Shown piece after piece: positions 56,687 to 64,000 of a DNA stretch of 64,000 nucleotides. The stretch's first letter is position 1; every line of letters begins with the position of its first letter. The notes under the pieces were generated by a model. The model did not search any database and was not told the DNA's origin. It was given only the letters and a program-made list of their open reading frames with translations. The stretch is from the NCBI RefSeq assembly GCF_014205055.1, contig NZ_JACHMS010000001.1, positions 2,914,001-2,978,000 on the forward strand. The letters run 5' to 3'. This DNA is from Streptomyces luteogriseus (GTDB taxonomy: Bacteria > Actinomycetota > Actinomycetes > Streptomycetales > Streptomycetaceae). The translations under genes were made by a program, and so were the position numbers.

Positions 56687-58093
56687 TCACCGCCAGCGGC
56701 CGATCTCGACGTTCTCCAGCACGCCGAGCGCGTCCGGTACCAGGACCGCGGCCGAGTAGTAGGCCGTGACCAGGTACTTGATGATGGCCTGTTCGTTGAT
56801 GCCCATGAAGCGCACCGACAGGCTCGGCTCGATCTCGTCCGGGATGCCCGAGGCACGCAGACCGATGACACCCTGGTCGGCCTCGCCGGTACGCAGGGCG
56901 ATGATCGACGTCGTACGGGCGTCCGAGACCGGGATCTTGTTGCACGGGAAGATCGGCACGCCGCGCCAGGTCGGGATGCGGTTGCCGGCCATGTCGATGG
57001 TCTCGGGTACCAGCCCGCGCTTGTTGAGCTCGCGGCCGAACGCGGCGATGGCGCGCGGGTGGGCGAGGAGCATCTTGGTGCCGCGGCGCCTGCTGAGCAG
57101 CTCGTCCATGTCGTCCGGGCTGGGCACGCCGTCGTGCGGCTGGATCCGCTGGTCGTATTCGCAGTTGTGCAGGAGCCCGAAGTCGCGGTTGTTGATGAGC
57201 TCGTGCTCCTGGCGCTCCTTCAGCGCCTCGACCGTCAGCCGGATCTGCTGCTCGGTCTGGTTCATGGGCTGGTTGTACAGGTCGGCCACGCGCGAGTGGA
57301 TGCGCAGCACGGTCTGGGCGACGCTCAGTTCGTACTCACGGGGCCGCGCCTCGTAGTCGACGAAGGTGTGCGGGATGTCCGGCTCGCCGGAGTGGCCGGC
57401 GGAGAGGTCGATCTCCTTCTCGCCGTACTTGTTGGAGCGCTGCGAGGGGATCGAGCGACGCTGCTGGAGGTGTTCGCGCAGGGTGTCCGAGCGCTCCGCG
57501 ATCTGCGCGAACTCCTGGCGGGGCAGCACCAGCACGGTGCACGCGGTGAGGGCGCGGGCCGTGTACTCCCAGATCGCGTCATCGTTCAGCAGGGCGTCGT
57601 CGCCGAAGTAGGCACCGTCGGCGAGGACTCCGAGGGACTCGTCGTCCCCGTACGGGCCCGTGCCGACCTTCTCCACCCTGCCGTGCGCGAGGAGGTACAC
57701 CTCGTCGGACGGGCTGCCGAACGAGGCGATCACGTCGCCCGCCGGGATCTCCCGCTGCTCGCAGCGGCGGGCGATCTCGAAGAGCACCTCCTCGTCCTCG
57801 TAGGACCGCAGCGCCGGCAGCTCGCCGAGCTCCGCGGGAATGATCTCGACGCGGTCGCCGGTCTTCACGAACGTCAGACGGCCGTCGCCCACGGCGAACG
57901 TCAGCCGCCGGTTCACCCGGTACGTACCACCCTGGATGTCGACCCACGGCAGCATCCGCAGCAGCCAGCGGGAGCTGATCTCCTGCATCTGTGGCACGGA
58001 CTTGGTCGTGGTGGCCAGGTTCCGCGCGGCCGCCGTGCCGAGACTCTGCTGCGGCTTGGTCTGCTCCGTGCGGACCTCTTCGCCTACCGACAT
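56687..58093 (-). CDS. eshA: Family 2B encapsulin nanocompartment shell protein (EshA type)
   Basis: A 468-residue shell protein with a cyclic-nucleotide-binding-type domain. An N-terminal arm ([20 protein letters not shown], then [20 protein letters not shown]) precedes the shell fold. The CNB-like insertion spans about residues 95-210: [20 protein letters not shown], then [20 protein letters not shown]. The shell core resumes with [20 protein letters not shown] and ends [18 protein letters not shown], then [19 protein letters not shown]. It self-assembles around cargo, here probably the adjacent synthase. In Streptomyces EshA is linked to sporulation and antibiotic production. The ATG at 58093 has GGGAGGG upstream. 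Confidence 0.93.
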   Translation of the reverse strand: MSVGEEVRTEQTKPQQSLGTAAARNLATTTKSVPQMQEISSRWLLRMLPWVDIQGGTYRVNRRLTFAVGDGRLTFVKTGDRVEIIPAELGELPALRSYEDEEVLFEIARRCEQREIPAGDVIASFGSPSDEVYLLAHGRVEKVGTGPYGDDESLGVLADGAYFGDDALLNDDAIWEYTARALTACTVLVLPRQEFAQIAERSDTLREHLQQRRSIPSQRSNKYGEKEIDLSAGHSGEPDIPHTFVDYEARPREYELSVAQTVLRIHSRVADLYNQPMNQTEQQIRLTVEALKERQEHELINNRDFGLLHNCEYDQRIQPHDGVPSPDDMDELLSRRRGTKMLLAHPRAIAAFGRELNKRGLVPETIDMAGNRIPTWRGVPIFPCNKIPVSDARTTSIIALRTGEADQGVIGLRASGIPDEIEPSLSVRFMGINEQAIIKYLVTAYYSAAVLVPDALGVLENVEIGRWR

Positions 58094-58348
58094 AGAGAAC
58101 TGCCCTCCCGGTTGTGACCGACGCCCATATGCCTCGGGCATCGATGTGCACGAGCAAGCCTTCCTCACTCAGCGTGGCGGTGCTATTACCCGAAAGAGCG
58201 GGAATGGATCTTTGCTTCGCTGGGCATGGGGCCCCGTCGCGGCGTTCGAAAGCACCCGTGTCCGGCCCGTCGGACCGAGCTGCCGGGGCACAGAGCGCTC
58301 CGTCAGCCCCGAGCCCACCCTTCCCCACTCCCGGGTGACAATGGGCCG

Positions 58349-59281
58349 GTGACCAGCCCCGACACCCCCGGAATCGCCGCCCTGCGCCCCCGGCTGCCGT
58401 CGCCGGTGCAGGAGGTCGTGGACGACCGGTTCGAGCGCCGGGGTGTGCGGCTGCTGCTGAAGCGGGACGATCTGATCCACCCGGAACTGATCGGCAACAA
58501 GTGGCGCAAGCTGGCTCCGAATCTGGCCGCGGCGGCCGGCCGCGCCGTCGTCACCTTCGGCGGTGCCTGGTCCAACCACCTGCGCGCCACGGCTGCGGCC
58601 GGCCGGCTGCTCGGCATCCCCACCATCGGTGTCGTCCGCGGCGACGAGCTGGCCGGCCGGCCCCTCAACCCCTCACTGGCCCGCTGCGCGGCCGACGGCA
58701 TGCGGCTGCATTTCGTGGACAGGGCGACCTACCGAGGCAAGTCCGAGCCGCGGACCCTGGCCGGCATCCTGCGCGCGGCGGACGCGGAGGAGGCGTACGT
58801 CGTCCCCGAGGGCGGCAGCAACGCCGAGGCCGTACGCGGCTGCCGGGCACTCGGCGCCGAACTGCGCGGCCGGGCCGAGGCCGTCGCCGTGGCCTGCGGC
58901 ACCGGTGGCACGCTCGCGGGGCTTGCGGCCGGTCTCGCGCCCGGCGAGCGGGCCCTGGGCGTACCGGTGCTCAAGGGCGGCTTCCTGGCCGCCGAGACGG
59001 ACGCCCTGCAGCGCGCCGCGTTCGGGGGCAGACGCGGCACCTGGAGCCTGGACGAGCGCTTCCATTGCGGCGGCTACGCGCGCGTGCCCGCCGAGCTCGA
59101 CGCCTTCGCGGCGGACTTCGAGCACCGGCACGGGCTACCGGTCGAACGCCTGTATGTCGCCAAGCTGCTGTACGGGCTCGTCACTCTGGTCGGAGAAAGC
59201 GCCTTCCCGCGCGGGACGGCGGTGGCGGCGGTGATCACCGGCCGTCCCTTCCCTGAGACGTCGGCCCGTCTCCTCCTCTGA
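58349..59281 (+). CDS. ACC deaminase/D-cysteine desulfhydrase family PLP enzyme
   Basis: A 310-residue fold-type II PLP enzyme. The cofactor lysine is in HPELIGNKWRKLAPNLAAAA, followed by FGGAWSNHLRATAAAG, PEGGSNAEAVRGC and ACGTGGTLAGLAAGLA for the phosphate loop. Members deaminate 1-aminocyclopropane-1-carboxylate or desulfurise D-cysteine; the sequence alone does not decide. It starts at a GTG at 58349 without a clear ribosome-binding site. It is divergent from eshA. Confidence 0.87.
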   Translation: MTSPDTPGIAALRPRLPSPVQEVVDDRFERRGVRLLLKRDDLIHPELIGNKWRKLAPNLAAAAGRAVVTFGGAWSNHLRATAAAGRLLGIPTIGVVRGDELAGRPLNPSLARCAADGMRLHFVDRATYRGKSEPRTLAGILRAADAEEAYVVPEGGSNAEAVRGCRALGAELRGRAEAVAVACGTGGTLAGLAAGLAPGERALGVPVLKGGFLAAETDALQRAAFGGRRGTWSLDERFHCGGYARVPAELDAFAADFEHRHGLPVERLYVAKLLYGLVTLVGESAFPRGTAVAAVITGRPFPETSARLLL

Positions 59282-59385
59282 GACGTCGGCCCGTCTTCTC
59301 CCCCTGAGGCGCCGGCCCGTCGCCTGAAGCGCCGGCGCGCCGTCACGCGGCCTCCCCGCCGGCGCCGTCACGCGGCCTCCCGGAA
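59253..59385. repeat. Short direct duplications around the ends of two convergent genes
   Basis: CTGAGACGTCGGCCCGTCT occurs at the end of the PLP-enzyme gene and again just after its stop. CGCCGTCACGCGGCCTCCC occurs at about 59340 and again at about 59365, where it includes the antiporter's stop. Both look like small tandem duplications of gene ends. Confidence 0.7.
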
Positions 59386-60966
59386 GGCGGCCGCCTCCTC
59401 CAGGTCCAGTCTGCGCAGCAGGGTCCGCAGCATCTCGTCGTCGATGTAGCGGCCGTCCCGGAGCTTGACGAACACCTCGCGCTCGGCGCTGATCATCTCC
59501 CGCGACAGCCGCCGGTAGGTGTCGTCGACGGACTCTCCGGTGACGGGGTTGGCCTGCCCGAGCCGCTCCCAGACGGCGTTGCGGCGTCGCTCCAGGACGA
59601 TGCGCAGCCGGTCGGCGAGCGGGGCGGGCAGGGCGTTGCGCTCGTCGGCGAGGAGCTCGTCCAGGCGCCGTTCGGCGGCCCTGGAGGCCTGCGCCTGGGC
59701 GTTGGCCTCGGCGAGCGTCTCGGTCTGCGCGTCCCGCCCGGGGAACTTCAGCAGCCGGATCAGCGGCGGCAGGGTCAGGCCCTGCACCACCAGGGTCCCG
59801 ATGACCGTCGTGAAGGTCAGGAAGAGGATCAGGTTGCGCTGCGGGAAGGGCTCCTCGCCGTCGTGCATGGTGAGCGGGATGGAGAAGGCGATGGCCAGGG
59901 AGACCACGCCCCGCATTCCGGCCCATGCGATGACGAACGGCCCCTTCCAGGTCGGGTTCTGCTCCCGTTCCCGCACCCGGGCGGACAGCAGCCGCGGCAG
60001 GAAGGTGGCCGGATAGACCCAGATGAACCGGGTCGCGACGACGACCAGGAAGACGGCGACCGCGTACCAGGCGGCATCGACGCCCTCGTACTCCCCGAGG
60101 CCTCTGAGGACCACCGGCAGCTGTAGTCCGATCAGCGCGAACACCGCCGACTCCAGGACGAAGGCGACCATCTTCCAGACCGCCTCCTCCTGCAGGCGGG
60201 TCGCGAAATCGACCTCCCACGCGCGGTGCCCCAGGTAGAGCGCGACGACCACCACAGCGAGGACACCGGAGGCGTGCACCTGCTCGGCGACGGCGTACGC
60301 GACGAACGGGATCAGCAGGGAGAGCGTGTTCTGCGGCAGCGCCTCCTTCACGTGCGTGCGCAGCCAGTGGATCGGGGCCATCAGCAGCAGGCCCACGACG
60401 ACGCCGCCGATCGCCGCGAGCAGGAACTCACCGATGCCCCCGGCCCAGGTCGCGCCCTCGCCGACGGCGGCGGCCAGGGCCACCCGGTAGGCAGTGATCG
60501 CGGTCGCGTCGTTCAGCAGGGACTCACCCTGCAGGATCGTGGTGATCCGCGACGGCAGTCCGACCCGGCGGGCCACCGCCGTCGCCGCGACCGCGTCCGG
60601 TGGCGCCACCACAGCCCCGAAGACCAGTGCCGCGGTCAGCGGCATGCCCGGCACGATCACGTACAGGGCCCAGCCGACGACGAAGGTCGCGAACAGCACG
60701 TACCCGACCGACAGCATCGCGACCGGCCGCAGCTGCGCCCGCAGGTCGAGGTAGGAGCTGTCCGTGGCAGCCGTGTGGAGCAGCGGGGGCAGGATGAGCG
60801 GCAGAACGACGTGCGGGTCGAGCGTGTACTCGGGCACCCCCGGGACGTAGCTGACCGCCAGTGCCACGGCCACCAGCAGCAGCGGCGCCGGCACCGGGGT
60901 ACGCCGCGCGGCTGCGGCGATCGCGGCGCTGCCCGCCACGAGCAGCAGCAGTGGCATCACGTCCAT
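59368..60966 (-). CDS. Na+/H+ antiporter (CPA1 family)
   Basis: A 532-residue cation/proton antiporter with about twelve helices. Key motifs are FGAVVAPPDAVAATAVARRV and LQGESLLNDATAITAYRVAL, the latter carrying the ND pair of electroneutral CPA1 exchangers, and WAGMRGVVSLAIAFSIPL. A soluble C-terminal tail of about 115 residues follows. It is divergent from a UBP zinc-finger gene with 62 bp between start codons; UBP fingers are found fused to or beside such antiporters in other bacteria. Confidence 0.93.
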   Translation of the reverse strand: MDVMPLLLLVAGSAAIAAAARRTPVPAPLLLVAVALAVSYVPGVPEYTLDPHVVLPLILPPLLHTAATDSSYLDLRAQLRPVAMLSVGYVLFATFVVGWALYVIVPGMPLTAALVFGAVVAPPDAVAATAVARRVGLPSRITTILQGESLLNDATAITAYRVALAAAVGEGATWAGGIGEFLLAAIGGVVVGLLLMAPIHWLRTHVKEALPQNTLSLLIPFVAYAVAEQVHASGVLAVVVVALYLGHRAWEVDFATRLQEEAVWKMVAFVLESAVFALIGLQLPVVLRGLGEYEGVDAAWYAVAVFLVVVATRFIWVYPATFLPRLLSARVREREQNPTWKGPFVIAWAGMRGVVSLAIAFSIPLTMHDGEEPFPQRNLILFLTFTTVIGTLVVQGLTLPPLIRLLKFPGRDAQTETLAEANAQAQASRAAERRLDELLADERNALPAPLADRLRIVLERRRNAVWERLGQANPVTGESVDDTYRRLSREMISAEREVFVKLRDGRYIDDEMLRTLLRRLDLEEAAAFREAA

Positions 60967-61028
60967 CGTTCTCGCCCGCCCTCATTTTTCGACGCGGTCT
61001 TCCGCCCGACCGTCGTAACCTGGCAATC

Positions 61029-61289
61029 ATGAAACAGTGCACGCACGCCGACGCGCTGCCGCACCCCGAACCCGGCCCGCTCAGCGAGACGTGTCCGGAG
61101 TGCCTGGCGGAGGGCCTGGATCCGGTGCAGCTGCGGCTGTGCCTCAGCTGCGGTCACGTCGGCTGCTGCGACTCCTCGCCGGGACGGCACGCGGCGGAGC
61201 ATCATAAGGAGTCCGGTCATCCCGTGATGCGGACCCACGAGCCCGGGGAAACCTGGCGTTGGTGCTTTGTCGACCATGTCCTGGTGTGA
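61029..61289 (+). CDS. UBP-type zinc finger protein
   Basis: An 86-residue stand-alone zf-UBP domain: KQCTHADALPHP, SETCPECLAEGLDP, LRLCLSCGHVGCCDSSPGRH and HKESGHPVMRTHEPGETWRW, with all expected Cys and His ligands. In eukaryotes the fold binds the ubiquitin C-terminus; bacterial members have unknown targets. It shares a 62-bp divergent promoter with the CPA1 antiporter, pointing to a role in its regulation. Start: ATG at 61029. Confidence 0.93.
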   Translation: MKQCTHADALPHPEPGPLSETCPECLAEGLDPVQLRLCLSCGHVGCCDSSPGRHAAEHHKESGHPVMRTHEPGETWRWCFVDHVLV

Positions 61290-61313
61290 CGAGACAGCAC
61301 CCCGGCGATGGAC

Positions 61314-61339
61314 GGTTCGACCGTCTGACGTCTGGGTAC
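61314..61339 (+). promoter_or_regulatory. SigB-type promoter upstream of the anti-sigma/sigma operon
   Basis: GGTT (61314-61317), 16 bases, then GGGTAC (61334-61339) fits the SigB-class consensus GNNT-N14-16-GGGTAC/T of Streptomyces. This suggests control of the operon by its own or a related stress sigma factor. It lies 210 bp upstream of the anti-sigma start. Confidence 0.6.
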
Positions 61340-61549
61340 GTCAACCCGGCGCGCGCTCTTCCCATTTGGGCCCGCCCAACCCCTAGACACGGAGCGTATC
61401 CACAGGTTTACTGTGAGTGACGACAAGGGGTTGGGGTCCCGGGGACAGGACCGTCGAGAGCGCGATAGCGTCACCGCTGAACCACGTATCGCGTTATCCC
61501 GGGGGTCGACCCTCGGCCCTGAAACGCTTGTACCACCATGGAGGTGAGG

Positions 61550-61963
61550 GTGTCCCAGATCGCAGGCGAGCCCGCGACCCAGGACTTCGTGGAAGTCCGG
61601 CTGCCGGCCGCGGGTGCCTACCTGTCGGTGCTGCGTACGGCCACGGCCGGTCTCGCGGCCCGTTTGGACTTCACCCTCGACGAGATCGAGGACCTGCGCA
61701 TCGCGGTGGACGAGGCCTGCGCGATCCTGCTTCAGCAGGCCGTGCCCGGCTCGGTGCTCAGTTGTGTCTTCCGCCTCGTCGACGACTCACTCGAGGTCAC
61801 CGTCTCGGCACCGACCACCGATGGCCATGCCCCTTCAAGGGACACCTTCGCTTGGACCGTCCTGTCCGCCCTCGCGGGCAAGGTCTCCTCTGCCGTGGAC
61901 AAGGACAAAACCGTTTCGATCAGCCTCTACAAACAGCGCGGCGCGGGACCCGGGCCGGCGTGA
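61550..61963 (+). CDS. prsH: RsbW-like anti-sigma factor (PrsH/UshX type)
   Basis: A 137-residue GHKL ATPase. The start is the GTG at 61550 with GGAGGTGAGG directly upstream; an ATG at 61538 lies in that site. The N box is DEIEDLRIAVDEACAILLQQ, with the ATP lid and G1-like region following around APTTDGHAPSRDTF. It binds and blocks the downstream sigma factor, and anti-anti-sigma proteins release it. Its stop overlaps the GTG of the sigma gene (GTGA). Confidence 0.93.
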   Translation: MSQIAGEPATQDFVEVRLPAAGAYLSVLRTATAGLAARLDFTLDEIEDLRIAVDEACAILLQQAVPGSVLSCVFRLVDDSLEVTVSAPTTDGHAPSRDTFAWTVLSALAGKVSSAVDKDKTVSISLYKQRGAGPGPA

Positions 61964-63117
61964 GGAGCGAGGACGGGCCGGTGCGGGACGAAGAGCGCAG
62001 CACACGAGAGCTGCCGGCCGAGAGCACGGGCCCGAGCGGCCCGAGCGGTGCCCGGCGCATGGCGGACGGCATCGACGGCATCCCCGAGCAGGCCCGCCCG
62101 CATCCCGAGGACGACTCAGCGGGGGCCGTCCTCCCGGGCGGCGGGCGGCCGGACCGGGACAGTGCCGTACGGAGCGCGCCTCCGGGCGCGGGGATCGCCA
62201 CCTCCCCGGCCCAAGGGGGTGCCCCCACCCGCGCGAAGCCGAGGGTGACGGAGGAGGCGAGGGCTCGGGGAAGGGCGACGGGCGGGACGATGAGCGAGCA
62301 CGAGCGACACTCCGAGGATCAGAAGCCGCGCGCCCACCACACACAGGGTGGACAGCACGGCTCTCCGGACCGCAGCGGGGCGCGCGAGATGTTCCTCAAA
62401 CTGCGCACGCTGGAGAGCACCAGCCCCGAGTACGCGGAGCTGCGCAACCAGCTGGTCCGGATGCATCTGCCGCTCGTGGAGCATCTCGCGCGCCGCTTCC
62501 GCAACCGCGGCGAGCCGCTGGACGACCTCACCCAGGTCGCCACGATCGGCCTCATCAAGTCGGTCGACCGATTCGACCCGGACCGGGGTGTGGAGTTCTC
62601 CACGTACGCGACCCCCACGGTCGTGGGCGAGATCAAGCGGCACTTCCGCGACAAGGGCTGGGCGGTGCGCGTCCCGCGCCGGCTGCAGGAGCTGCGCCTG
62701 GCGCTGACCACGGCCACGGCCGAGCTCTCGCAGCTGCACGGCCGCTCCCCCACGGTCCACGAGCTCGCCGAGAAGCTGGGCATCTCGGAGGAGGAGGTCC
62801 TCGAGGGCCTGGAGTCCGCCAACGCGTACTCCACGCTGTCCCTGGACGTCCCCGACACCGACGACGAGTCCCCGGCGGTCGCCGACACCCTCGGCGCCGA
62901 GGACGAGGCGCTGGAAGGCGTGGAGTACCGGGAGTCGCTCAAGCCGCTGCTGGAGGATCTCCCGCCGCGCGAGAAGCGGATCCTGCTGCTGCGGTTCTTC
63001 GGCAACATGACCCAGTCGCAGATCGCGCAGGAGGTCGGCATCTCCCAGATGCACGTCTCCCGGCTGCTGGCACGCACGCTGGCGCAGCTGCGGGAGAAGC
63101 TCCTCGTCGAGGAGTGA
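61960..63117 (+). CDS. sigH: SigB-family stress/development sigma factor (SigH-like)
   Basis: 385 residues from the GTG at 61960, which overlaps the anti-sigma stop. An internal ATG at 62290 would give a 275-residue form. The first 110 residues are Gly/Pro/Arg-rich and poorly conserved. The sigma core has LVEHLARRFRNRGEPLDDLT (region 2), DRGVEFSTYATPTVVGEIKR, LGISEEEVLEGLESANAYST (region 3) and LPPREKRILLLRFFGNMTQS, then QIAQEVGISQMHVSRLLART (region 4). In S. coelicolor sigH yields several isoforms from different starts and responds to osmotic stress and differentiation. Confidence 0.93.
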   Translation: MRSEDGPVRDEERSTRELPAESTGPSGPSGARRMADGIDGIPEQARPHPEDDSAGAVLPGGGRPDRDSAVRSAPPGAGIATSPAQGGAPTRAKPRVTEEARARGRATGGTMSEHERHSEDQKPRAHHTQGGQHGSPDRSGAREMFLKLRTLESTSPEYAELRNQLVRMHLPLVEHLARRFRNRGEPLDDLTQVATIGLIKSVDRFDPDRGVEFSTYATPTVVGEIKRHFRDKGWAVRVPRRLQELRLALTTATAELSQLHGRSPTVHELAEKLGISEEEVLEGLESANAYSTLSLDVPDTDDESPAVADTLGAEDEALEGVEYRESLKPLLEDLPPREKRILLLRFFGNMTQSQIAQEVGISQMHVSRLLARTLAQLREKLLVEE

Positions 63118-63120
63118 CGG

Positions 63121-63570
63121 CTACTTCTCCAGGTTGCCGGGGTTGCCGGGCCCGCGGATACCGAGGGCCCGGGTCGTCTCGGGGTTCACCAGCAGCACGA
63201 GCGACGCGACGGCCACGACCGCCAGGGCGATCCCTGCCGGAATGGCCATGCTGTCGGCCTGCAGAAGGTTGTAGGCCACCGGCAGCGCCATGAGCTGGGT
63301 GATGACGGCCGGGCCGCGGCTCCAGCTGCGGCAACCGAGGAGCCCGCGGGCGGCGAGCAGCGGCAGCAGTGCGAGCACGACCAGCGTGATGCCGCCGGTC
63401 ACGGCCTGCTGCCGGTCGTCCGGATGCCCGGTGAGGCCGAGGACGAGGATCCAGACGCCTCCGACGACCAGCGCGAGCCCCTCCAGCGCGGCCAGCAGCG
63501 CCGCGTACGTCAGACGCCGGGGGCGGGGGCCGGTGGTTTCCTCGGTGGTGGGGGTCTGCTCACTGCTCAC
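63121..63570 (-). CDS. Hypothetical four-TM membrane protein
   Basis: A 149-residue integral membrane protein. A short polar N-terminus (SSEQTPTTEETTGPRPRRLT) is followed by four helices: LLAALEGLALVVGGVWILVL, GGITLVVLALLPLLAARGLL, AVITQLMALPVAYNLL and IPAGIALAVVAVASLVLLVN. It starts at a GTG at 63570 and converges on sigH with only three bases between the stops. Conserved in Streptomyces; function unknown. Confidence 0.78.
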   Translation of the reverse strand: MSSEQTPTTEETTGPRPRRLTYAALLAALEGLALVVGGVWILVLGLTGHPDDRQQAVTGGITLVVLALLPLLAARGLLGCRSWSRGPAVITQLMALPVAYNLLQADSMAIPAGIALAVVAVASLVLLVNPETTRALGIRGPGNPGNLEK

Positions 63571-63685
63571 CCCTGAAGGGTAGCCCCCGCCCGCACGCCC
63601 CCCGGGGCGCGGTTCACCCCCGTCCTCTTACCTGATCCCTACCTCGGTATGGGCCCGGTACCACCCAGTAGGTACGCTGCCAGTC

Positions 63686-64000
63686 ATGCGTGCACTTCTC
63701 GTGGTCAATCCGGCGGCAACCACCACAAGTGCGCGCACACGCGACGTACTGATCCATGCGCTCGCCAGCGAGATGAAGCTGGAGGCCGTCACCACCGAGT
63801 ACCGCGGCCACGCGCGCGACCTGGGCCGGCACGCGGCCGACAGTGACGACATCGACCTGGTGGTGGCCCTCGGCGGCGACGGCACGGTCAACGAAGTGGT
63901 CAACGGCCTCCTGCACGCCGGCCCCGCCCCGGAACGTCTGCCCGGCCTCGCCGTGGTCCCGGGCGGCTCCACCAACGTCTTCGCCCGCGCTCTGGGTCTG
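63686..64000 (+). CDS. Diacylglycerol/lipid kinase family protein, partial
   Basis: The first 105 residues of a DAGK-catalytic-domain protein; the rest lies beyond the right edge. It begins MRALLVVNPAATTTSARTRD and has the ATP-binding DLVVALGGDGTVNEVVNGLL and LAVVPGGSTNVFARALGL. These phosphorylate lipids such as diacylglycerol or sphingosine-like molecules. The start is the ATG at 63686. No close Shine-Dalgarno is seen; a TAGGTA-like -10 lies at 63669. Confidence 0.92.
   Translation, partial: MRALLVVNPAATTTSARTRDVLIHALASEMKLEAVTTEYRGHARDLGRHAADSDDIDLVVALGGDGTVNEVVNGLLHAGPAPERLPGLAVVPGGSTNVFARALGL

Noticed and set aside
54377..58117. A 1246-codon open frame on the plus strand across the encapsulin region
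   Set aside because: It runs antisense to eshA, the cargo synthase and the GNAT gene, has no recognisable domain, and arises from GC-rich codon bias.

Overview
The window is high-GC actinobacterial chromosome and almost certainly comes from a Streptomyces. The evidence is the strong G/C bias at third codon positions, a complete conservon operon (cvnABCD), a nickel superoxide dismutase with its maturation peptidase, an EshA-type cyclic-nucleotide-domain encapsulin, a fused 2-oxoglutarate dehydrogenase (Kgd), and a SigB-like sigma factor with its RsbW-like partner. From memory, and not checked, the order Ku/LigD - lon - kgd - malic enzyme - sodN - eshA - sigH resembles the SCO5309-to-SCO5242 segment of S. 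coelicolor. I see no transposase, integrase, phage gene, tRNA, rRNA or CRISPR array, so this reads as core chromosome.

Layout. 1-2.5 kb: start of an FGE-domain gene (cut by the window edge), two small membrane proteins and an Asp23 protein. 2.8-5.8 kb: divergent Ku and LigD polymerase-domain genes for end joining, bracketed by tandem repeats, then a NERD protein. 5.9-12.2 kb: a CX5R phosphatase, a lipoprotein coupled to a histidine kinase, a secreted SH3 protein with a Gly-Gly-Asn tract, and a coupled FtsW/PBP pair. 12.3-18.3 kb: two divergent diiron proteins, a lipoprotein, a TetR regulator and an NlpC/P60 endopeptidase. 18.2-24.3 kb: the conservon with a StyA-type flavin monooxygenase at its end. 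24.6-28.6 kb: a PP2C-like protein, MarR and Lon, the last with an HspR-type operator. 28.7-37.5 kb: a GNAT protein, a rhomboid-like protein, a spermidine-synthase-like protein, a two-component system and Kgd. 37.5-44.1 kb: a DUF4097/PadR operon, a small HTH/Clp-N operon with paired operators and a probable leaderless start, a quinone-type oxidoreductase and malic enzyme. 44.7-47.4 kb: a polar amino-acid ABC importer. 47.4-51.2 kb: a methyltransferase, CGNR regulator, sodX, sodN and a phosphate transporter. 51.2-55 kb: a VOC protein, an ECF sigma/YCII pair, a zinc-ribbon protein and a GNAT protein. 55.4-58.1 kb: a Family 2 encapsulin with its polyprenyl-transferase cargo. 58.3-64 kb: a PLP enzyme, a CPA1 antiporter divergent from a UBP zinc finger, the anti-sigma/sigma pair, a membrane protein and the start of a lipid-kinase gene.

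How the parts fit. Several units are translationally coupled by overlaps of a few bases: lipoprotein/kinase, FtsW/PBP, cvnABC, the response regulator/kinase pair, permease/ATPase, HTH/Clp-N and anti-sigma/sigma. Stress and development recur as themes: NHEJ, Lon, Ni-SOD, the SigB-type sigma factor, Asp23, EshA and the conservon. The most unusual unit is the encapsulin/polyprenyl-transferase operon, a predicted protein shell housing an isoprenoid enzyme. A dispersed intergenic inverted-repeat element occurs twice, about 27 kb apart.
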